In this document: positions 56,300 through 64,000 of the stretch, piece by piece
Layout: each line of letters starts with the position of its first letter
How positions within the stretch are numbered: position 1 is the first letter of the stretch
Origin: Colius striatus
Lineage: Eukaryota > Chordata > Aves > Coliiformes > Coliidae
Length of the DNA stretch: 64,000 bases
Reading direction: 5' to 3'
Assembly (NCBI RefSeq): GCF_028858725.1
Contig: NC_084761.1
Span: 94,017,971 to 94,081,970, forward strand
Position numbers and translations under genes: made by a program
The notes under the pieces: generated by a model
Database searches by the model: none
What the model was told of the DNA's origin: nothing
What the model saw: the letters and a program-made list of their open reading frames with translations, nothing else

Positions 56300-59013
56300 G
56301 TGGGTCGGTCTTGAAAGCATCATCCTCCCCCTTTGCCCTATACCTCTCATGCCTTGAAGCTGCAAACAGCCCAAGGGAATCCTGCTGTTTGCAGAAAATG
56401 TCACTTTCCCTGTTTTCTAAACTTCTACCCCTCCCCCTGTAAAGCCCCACTAATCCCAGACCTCACTTGAACTCTGCATTTTGTAGTAAATTAAAACAAT
56501 AGTGGTAATCCTGTGACTGTCTCCCCCCACACCAAATTCCCTCTCTGCCTTTCCACTCTCTCCCTTGGCTTCCTCCCTGTCAGTTATTTCCTCTCTCCAC
56601 TCCTCATTTCTCCTCCCCTGACTACGGTAAGAGCATGAAAGTCAGAACAAGGTCTCGCTAATCTTGTACAGCCCAAAATAAAACCTTGTGTCTCTGCAGA
56701 TGAGAAATGATTGCATTACTGACATACTAAATGGCCACGTTTCCTCTGCAACAAATGGTGCCTGTTGAATGCATTGACTGCAGTAGTAGTACTGTGAGCT
56801 GTAGGTTTCATCCTGGTTTTAATCATAATACCTGATTAATGGTTTACCTTTTAATGATGCCACTGTTACCTGATCCAAATGAGAGAAATCATCAAAATAT
56901 AGGCCAAAAAAATGACTTCTCTGCTGAACTCACTGCAGTTAGTAGATTATAGACAGTCCTGTTAAAGGGACACTGTTGTCTTCTAGTCATTTCAAGCAAA
57001 CATGCAGTTTCCTCAAATAAGATGTGAAATACTTTTGAGGTGCTCTGCTTCACCATTGACACTCCATGCATTGGAGACAGGACCAGAAAAAGGGACAAAG
57101 GAGTTTCACTTCTGGTTACAGTCACTGTTTTGGGGCTATGTGAGTCTTGAGCCATCATACACTCACTGTGCCTCTGTCTTTCAAGGTCCTTGATGCTTGG
57201 GGCAGACATTGGGGAAGGAACATGGGACAAGCTCATTGGGGTACTTTTGGCTGACAGTGTCTCTTTAACTATAACATTTAAACTATGACATGTGGTTCCA
57301 GGCTTCTCCCAAATGCTATCAATCCCCTTTACACAAGGGATGGCTACTTAAAATACACCCACAGTGCTTATGCTATCAGGGGCATCATAAAAGTCAGAGG
57401 CTTGATTTTGCTCCTCTGGTTGCATGACTCACTTTAACGAAGATCCTGTTTAAATGTGAACAGGAATGTTTATCTGTGTAAACCTTTCTGATGGGAGTTG
57501 CTCTTTGTCATGTACTTGCTCCTGGAGCAGTGGGTTGCACCTTTCTCTGACTGCCATTTACTCCTGGTTGTGACATAGCAAATAGCTGCCCTTCTTGACA
57601 GTGGCATGTTTAGTGATAGATTTTGTATGAAATATGCTATTGATATGATCTAACACCCAGAGAAGTTCAAGACCAGCCTTAGAGATTAGTTTTCACAACA
57701 GCTTTAGCACAACTGGAAGACTCAGAGCTTTGGTGAGACCTTCACTGGGTCCCATCTAAAGCACCTCATGTTCAGGTGGAAGCCAGTAGGTCCCCTCAGA
57801 TGCATCTCATAGCAGGTGTGTATGTTAAACATTGAGCTCAGCAGGATGATAGAGGCACTTTGCCCATGGTAAGGGAGTCCCAGGAGTGATGTACCCCACT
57901 TGCAGTGGGTACAAGGGTAGGAGCTCAGCCATGGGACTGGCTTCATTTTGATAAACAGTACGTATGCCTACTTGCAAAAAGGTATTTAACCAACTAACTG
58001 GTCTGAGCAGGCAGCCTCAGGTGCAATGAAGTGATTTCTAACCATAGGTGGTCACTAGCAGATGGGGGAGTGCATGGATACAAAAGCATCACCTCTCCAT
58101 TGGTATTTAATGGAGCTTTTTCCTATTCTGACCAAAATCTTCAGCCAGTTGTGCCTGTTCAGCCCCTGCAACTGAGAAATGGCCCAGAGTAATTGGAAGA
58201 TTAAGTGTGTAGAGCAAAACAGAAAGGGAATAGTTTTGTCTGTCCGTGTTATTTAAAGACCCTTTGCAGGGAAAGGCATGAGAGAAAGGCAGGTGCAAAG
58301 GTCTGGCTGTCCAAAAGCTTGACATTAAGGATTTGCTTAGTGATTTAGTAACAGAGACTGGCAATTTCCTTGTGTTCAGTATCAGCAAGATCAGATCAAA
58401 TATACTGTATAAAAAATATTTCCAGAGAATTGTTCCTAAGCTTTTATGTAGAGATGCAAGAACAGGGCGAGGGGACACCTTACCCAGCACCCAAAGGGAA
58501 TCTGACTGAACTTTTTGGAGTGAAAACGATACCGAAAGCAGCACAGCTCAGGATCTGGGAGTCTGGCCAGGGATGTATGGGGAGCATGCAAATCAGTGCT
58601 TAAAAAAAAGCCCCAAAGTCCAACCTCAGCATTTTGCAAGCCTTGCTGGGTATTTCTGATCTCACGGTTCTCTTCTGGCAAGACATCCTGCAACATCGTA
58701 AAAGTTTATGTCTCGGTTCAGAGCCCATCCAGATAAAGTAATGGAGCTGTAATCTGTTTATAGCTCAGACCCTTATGGATCCCTGACAGGGATTTGCAGA
58801 GGGACAGGACAAACTGATGTGGCTGTGGTTTTCCTCTGTATTCCATTAACCAGACTGCTGTCCATCCCTGCAGGAGCCATAGCAGCACTTTAGGCCAAGG
58901 GCTGACCTCTGCAAGGCAGGAACAAGCCACAGCATTTGTCCCTGGTGGCTCTATGGCTGTACCTTTGTTTCTGCTGCTTCTCCAAGTCCACTTCTCATCT
59001 CTTTTGCACCCAG
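56300..59013 (+). other. SMYD1 intron 5
   Basis: 2.7 kb; no repeat or exon recognised. The donor GTGGGT is weaker than GTAAGT, consistent with optional use of exon 5. Confidence 0.75.
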
Positions 59014-59206
59014 GATCGAGCTGCGAGCTCTGAGCAAGATTTCTCCAGGGGATGAGCTGACTGTTTCCTACGTGGATTTCCTCAACGTGAGCGAGGAGCG
59101 GCGGAAGCAGCTGAAGAAACAGTATTACTTCGACTGCACCTGCGAGCACTGCAAGAAACAGATCAAGGATGATCTGATGCTGGCAGTGAAGGAAGGGGAG
59201 AGCAAG
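59014..59206 (+). CDS. SMYD1: SMYD1 exon 6 (end of SET and post-SET)
   Basis: Acceptor TTGCACCCAG, donor AAG|GTATGGG; 193 nt ending in phase 0. Residues 233-297 carry the SET tyrosine (Y252 in L-T-V-S-Y), then F-L-N-V-S-E-E-R and the post-SET zinc cysteines C274, C276 and C279. The protein is cut by the window here; the C-terminal TPR-like exons (about 190 more residues in the family) lie to the right. Confidence 0.95.
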
Positions 59207-60064
59207 GTATGGGTTGTCCTGCTCTATCCAAACCCAAAGGCAGCTGCATCTCCTCCACCAAGGCGTCTGTGTGTCTCTGTGACCATGGTTCCTCAGCCTG
59301 GGGACACTCTCAATAGGAGCAGAGTCAGATTTTCGCAGCAGCCTGACTAGTGCCAGTGTAAAACATGAGAACAGTGAGCACAACACCAATTCAAGCCCAC
59401 CATGCAAGGCCAGTTTATCCCTATTATGTATCATAGTGCAGTTTTTCATTTAAAAAAGCCCACAGAAGTTGCTTTCAACCTAAAAGTCCATCAACCATCA
59501 GAATGCTAAAATATTGGAAGATTAGGTGTAGAGCTGAGAAAAATGCTGGCATTTAAATTGTGGGGGTTTTGGAGGAACTGAAAGGGAATCTGAGTTTTGA
59601 ACAGCAGAAAATGTGTTGCAGGTGATTCGTGGTGACAGGACTGAGCAGCGCTGCTGAAGCTGTATGGTTTATATAGCACCATCACCCTGTCTCCAGGGAA
59701 CGTGGAAAGCCTCACCTTCCAGTCCTTCCTTGCAAAGGCCTGTCTGAGGAGTTGCTACCATCACTTGACATTTGTGCCTGGTTGCTGTGGGCAGACTGAC
59801 TGCAAAGAATTAACAGTTTGTTTCTAAGTAATCTATGTTTTCCTTGGAGGTCTCAGGAGGATGTAAGGCTGTGTCTTGCTGTTGGCAGCAGGATCTGTTG
59901 CTTGGCCAGTAGCTCCAGTTTATGAGTATGCTGGTAGCTCTAAGAGTTTCTTTTTGATTTGTCTGCCCAGTAATATAATTGCTCATATTTTTTGGCCCCT
60001 ATGGCAACGTTAGCTTAGGGGGTTTCTACTCCTGTAAGCTTTACAGTGTATAAAGGAAGGCAAA
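59207..60064 (+). other. SMYD1 intron 6, first part
   Basis: Intron begins at GTATGGG. No exon 7 is found up to the window end, so intron 6 is at least 4.8 kb and includes the repeats that follow. Confidence 0.7.
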
Positions 60065-61254
60065 GCAAGCATTGTGGTTTAACCTGGCAGGCAGGTAAAC
60101 AACAGACAGGTAGGGTGAGAGAATTGGGGAAAATCAAAGTAAGATTTGTGGATTGAGGTAAGGACAGAATAACACAACAGAAAATAAAAGGGGAAAAGAA
60201 ATTAGAATACACAAAACAAGTGATGCATGACACCATTGCTCACCCCTCAGCGACCAATGCCCAGCCAGCTCCTGAGCAGCTGTCCCCAGCCACATTTCCC
60301 CCCAGTTTATATGCTGGGCATGATGTCCTGTGGTCTGGGATATCACTGAATAATTTCATTTGGAAAAGATCTTTAAGATCATCAAGTCCAACCACTCACT
60401 TCATACTGCCAAGTCAGACACTAACCCATGTCCCTCAGCACCTCAGCTACGCATCATTTAAATAGCTCCAGGGATGGGGACTCTGTCATGAAAAAGTTCT
60501 TCCTAATCTCCAATCTAAACTTTCCCTGGTGCAACTGGAGGCCATTTCTTCTTGTCCTATCACTCATTCCTTGGAAGAAGAGATCGACCTCCACCGCACC
60601 ACAGCCTCCTTTCAGGGTGTTGTAGAGAGTGATCACGTCTCCCCTCAGCCTTCTCTTCTCCAGGCTAAACACCCCCAGTTCCCTCAGCTGATCTCCATCA
60701 GACTTGTGCTCCATACCCTTCCCCAGCTCCAGTGCCCATCTCTGGACACACTCCAGCACCTCAGTGTCTTTCTTGTAGTGAGGGGCGCAGAACTAAACAC
60801 AGCACTAGAGGCGCAGCCTCACCAGTGCTGAGCACAGGGGGACAATCACTGCCCTGGTCCTGCTGACAGCACTGTTCCCAGGATGCCACTGGCCTTCTTG
60901 GCCACCTGGGCACACTGCTGGCTCATGTTCAGCTGCTGTCCTCCAACACCCATGGGTCCTTTTTTTGCCAGACAGCCTTCCAGCCCCTCTGCTCCAAGCC
61001 TGTAGCTTTGCATATCCCTTGGGTCAGTTGGAGTCAATTGTCCTGATATGTCCCCTCACAGCTTCTTGTGTACTCCCAGCCTTCTTGATGTTGTGGTGGG
61101 ATGAGAAGCTGAAAAGACTTGGGGTAAACACTACTTAGCAACAATGAAATCAAGGTGTTGTCAACGTTATTTGAATCCTAAACCCAAACAACAGCACTGT
61201 ACCAGCTTCTAAGAAGAAAATTAACTCTATCCCAGCTGAAACCAGGACAGCAAG
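60065..61254 (-). mobile_element. avian ERVL-type solo LTR with GCAAG target duplication
   Basis: The minus strand starts TGTCCTGGTTTCAGCTGGGA and ends in the GGTTAAACCACA-like terminus, the form of a common avian ERVL LTR (family recalled, not searched). The LTR body is 60070-61249, flanked by GCAAG at 60065-60069 and 61250-61254, a 5-bp duplication as expected for ERVL. A TATAAA promoter element lies on the minus strand at about 60307. No internal retroviral genes are present, so it is a recombined solo LTR. It is split by a CR1. Confidence 0.85.
60345..61011 (-). mobile_element. CR1 LINE inserted into the ERVL LTR
   Basis: 667 bp of antisense CR1 (TTTGGAAAAGATCTTTAAGA, CAAGTCCAACCACTCAC, CTCCCCTCAGCCTTCTCTTC, GCACACTGCTGGCTCATG) with a decayed ORF2 end on the minus strand (S-L-E-K-R-R-L-R-G-D-V-I-T-L-Y). 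It is flanked by ATATC at 60340-60344 and 61012-61016, a probable target duplication. Confidence 0.9.
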
Positions 61255-63146
61255 ACAGGACAGTTTAATGTATCATCAATTAATTGATCTACACTATTGA
61301 GCAGTCCCATAATAAATCAAACAGTACAGCCCAAGGGCTGATGTGGACCAAACAGCAAAGGTGGGATGAGTGATTGCGACTTCAGACCGGTACTGGCACC
61401 AGTGGAGTCCCAGTGAGCTGCAGGTTCCTGGGAAGGAGTAAGAAAGCCAAGCTCAGTCCTATGGCTTTTCTTTCATATAGGTGACAGTCAGGAAAGGTTG
61501 AGATAAGTCTCTCCTTGAGATATGTTTGGAGAAATGGGATTGAATTGATAGCAGGGAGCTCCCATAGAAGATAGGACATGGCACTAGAGGAGACTCTTTG
61601 CTTGCTGGTTCAAGTTCTCCTCTAGTGCAAAAGACCCTGCTATACAATCTTGTTACTAAATTCTCAAGGTTCATCTTAAAGCTTTTCCTGACTTCCAAAA
61701 CAACTTGTTTCTAATGAAAAACTGTCCCACAGATCAGTCCTCTGATGCAGGAGCTTTTTTTCTCTGACTTTCTATGGCAGTATTCAAACATCCCCTCCAG
61801 TGCATGGCATAAAGAAATCCCATCTCTCATTCAGCACCTGCTATCAAGCCTTGCCCAGGCATTGAGACACAGCATCCCCTTTTCATGAGCAGTAAAGGTG
61901 CTCTGCAGCATGTGGCAGGAAGACACACACTTTTGGGTAAACATCCTCTACCACCTGAAGTGCTTGTATAGAAAAAGTCTGTAAATATGTAAGGTGCATG
62001 ATTTCAGCTGTTAAAAATACACCCCATGCACAGACAATGAGCACCCAGGCTGAGCTCACCCACAGAGCACGCCTGCTCGCCTCTGGCTGCACCATGGTGT
62101 TGGAATTCAGGCTCAGGAGCAGCAGCACTCACAGCTGTGTGGAAAGAACTGCTATGAATACATGCAAGATTGACAGTTTACATCCCCAACAGCCGCTCTG
62201 ACCTCCAGGCTTTCACCCCTTCCAAATAGTAGCAAAGTTCCCATTGTTTATAATGGCAACAGCCTTATGAGTCTAGTAAATGTGAGAGAGGGTTTTGATT
62301 AGACAAAACCTCTGTGGAAGTGCTGTTTGAAGTGCCTATTCTAGGAGTCTTTCCTCAGAGAGCATAGGGAGGTGATGTGCACTGACGTTAACATCACCTT
62401 TGAATGTGCTCTATGCACTAGGAACCCTGTGTGCTGCTCAAACAGCTGCCAAGGTCTGATTAGCTGTGATAGCTCCAGTCTAATAATATAAAACAATAGA
62501 TCATAACACACATGCGTGTATCCATAAATAGATGGTGAGTGTAGGGCTCTGCAAAGCTACTGGTTTTCCTTCCAGAGTAAATTTTCAAGGGCTTTTCCCA
62601 ACTAGTTCAATTTCAGAGATTCCTCAAAGAATCTGATTGAGCAGATATGGGGAAAAGACAAAGGGACACTTGTACAGTCTTGATTCAAAATCTTTGCAGC
62701 CTGAGTTGCAACGTTGGGTCTCTGGTTTTGATGCACACCCAGGGGTCCTTCCTGGCTGCTGGGCACATGACTGTGCTCTGTCTCTTGGGTGTCCTCAGAC
62801 AAGACTTTTCCTGCAAGCTCCTGAGGTCACGCAAATATGGGCAGATTTCAGAGATCCCATTTATGAAAAGGAAGGTCATGGTAGCCAGAATAGTTTGAAA
62901 ATGCAAATTTGGGAGTCTCAGAAAAGAAGAAGATTAATGGCAGTGCTGGATGTCATAATGTTATATTTCAGCATTAAATAAAGGAAGAAGAGACAGATAA
63001 TGATGAGCTTGTTAGTGTTTTGCCAGGCATGCTTAAATGTGTGTCGTGTCTTCAAATACACAGTGAAATCCAAACGTCTTTGAGGTATGTGGGAAAACAC
63101 ATTTCACTCTCTGAATGCAGCTGAAATCTGAGATTAACCCCTTTAT
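61255..63146 (+). other. SMYD1 intron 6, middle part
   Basis: No exon or repeat recognised. Confidence 0.5.
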
Positions 63147-63560
63147 GGTCTTATGAGGAGCAGCTGAGGGAGCTAGAGGTGTGTAGTCAAGAGGAGGCTG
63201 AGGGGAAGTATGATCACTCTCTACAACTACGTGGCAGGAGGTTATAGTGAGGTGAGGGTCAGTCTCTTCTCCCAAATTATGAGTTACAGGACAAGAGGTA
63301 ATGGTCTCAAGTTGCACCAGGGGACCAGGTGAGGTTTAGATTGGAGATTAGGAAGAGCTTTTTCCCTGAGAAGATTGTTAGACAGTGGCACAGGCTGCCC
63401 AGGGAGGTGGTGGAGTCCCCATCCCTGGAGATATTTCAAAGCCATGTAGCTGAGCTGCTGAGGGACATGGTTTAGTGATGGGCTTGGCAGTGTGAGGTGA
63501 GTGGTTGGACTTGGTGACCTTGAAAGTCTTTTCCAACCAAAGCAATTCTATGATTCTATG
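63147..63560 (+). mobile_element. CR1 LINE 3' part with terminal repeat
   Basis: Sense CR1 from TATGAGGAGCAGCTGAGGGA (end of ORF2) through GTTGCACCAGGGGA, CACAGGCTGCCCAGGGAGG and CATCCCTGGAGATATTTCAA to ATTCTATGATTCTATG at 63560. A four-base duplication-like GGTG-ACCA stretch breaks consensus in the middle. Confidence 0.92.
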
Positions 63561-64000
63561 GTGTTTGAACCTGATGACAACGTTTCTCAGAATGGGTAAT
63601 ATTAAGTGATCTTTCCCATCATTATTTCGCCCAGCTCTTATTCAGGAGCCTCATTTCTCTCAAGCAGCTGCATGAGGAGCACCTGATACACACCAACTGG
63701 TGACCTTTACAGTCTCTTTGGTGTCTTGTGTGACCTCCCAGCTGCAGGGTAGATGGCCACTATCCTGATGAGCAACACTTGCTGAAGTCAGCAGGAGTTT
63801 CACCTCTCAGCTTGGTAGCAGGACCACATCACCCCAGTCTTGGGAAGGTCTGAGAGTCATGCTGGGGTACACAGCCCATGGTAGGAAGGTAGTGGGTGAT
63901 GTGTGAAGCATCCTGCTGAGCTGATTAGGATTCCCAGACTGCAAAACAATCCCTTCACTTAGAGTATTTTGGCATGTGTCAGGCAGTGCATTTCCCTTAC
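63561..64000 (+). other. SMYD1 intron 6, last visible part
   Basis: No exon 7 splice acceptor followed by SMYD1-like codons was found before the window end. Confidence 0.5.

Noticed and set aside
58718-59449. 243-codon minus-strand frame
   Set aside because: It overlaps SMYD1 exon 6 antisense and shows no family similarity; it is a shadow of the exon and GC content.
59866-59930. possible SMYD1 exon 7 after GGTCTCAG
   Set aside because: The first codons after the AG start like the expected segment (E, then V), but the following codons do not resemble SMYD1 and no donor fits.
60454-60759. minus-strand frame with L-E-K-R-R-L-R-G motif
   Set aside because: CR1 ORF2 end, not an independent gene.
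1-64000. CRISPR arrays, operons, riboswitches or tRNA/rRNA genes
   Set aside because: None seen; spliced vertebrate exons and CR1/ERV repeats show eukaryotic nuclear DNA.

Overview
The window reads as nuclear DNA from a bird. Chicken-repeat-1 (CR1) LINE fragments are scattered throughout on both strands, many with the diagnostic ATTCTATG 3' terminal repeat. There is a solo LTR of the common avian ERVL type, and the single-copy genes are vertebrate genes with GT-AG introns. I cannot name the species; the ERVL LTR makes me favour a neoavian bird (inference).

Layout. (1) 1-8.5 kb: an endogenous retrovirus on the + strand, cut by the window start. Its gag, pol and env frames are all unbroken. 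Gag and Pol share a frame and are separated by a single UAG, and env has its own splice acceptor and ATG. A CR1 fragment interrupts the tail, which ends in an LTR-like block with AATAAA. Pol has lost two of the three reverse-transcriptase catalytic aspartates although its frame is open. (2) 8.5-17.5 kb: intergenic DNA with an old interspersed repeat carrying about 48-bp subrepeats (10.6-11.46 kb) and a diverged copy of the ERV tail (15.6-16.0 kb). (3) 17.5-22.6 kb: five exons of a minus-strand gene of the KRCC1/ZMAT1 family (U1/matrin-type zinc fingers plus a lysine-rich C-terminal exon). The last exon has an in-frame stop and at least two frame changes, and the fourth finger has lost both histidines, so the gene looks decayed. 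(4) 22.6-40 kb: repeats and unassigned DNA, including a nested CR1-in-CR1 and a degenerate TAACTGCC-type repeat. (5) 40.2-59.2 kb: the promoter and first six coding exons of SMYD1 on the + strand, covering MYND and SET/post-SET and including the 39-nt cassette exon. Later exons lie beyond the window. (6) 60.1-61.25 kb: an ERVL solo LTR with a GCAAG target duplication, itself split by a CR1 with an ATATC duplication. (7) A further + strand CR1 at 63.1-63.6 kb.

The divergent arrangement (KRCC1-like on -, SMYD1 on +) matches what I recall of human 2p11.2, which supports both calls. SMYD1 is the striated-muscle lysine methyltransferase, and muscle-type E-box, MEF2-like and TATA elements precede its first exon. 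All annotation here is by eye: exon boundaries come from splice consensus, phase and protein similarity, not from transcripts or database searches.
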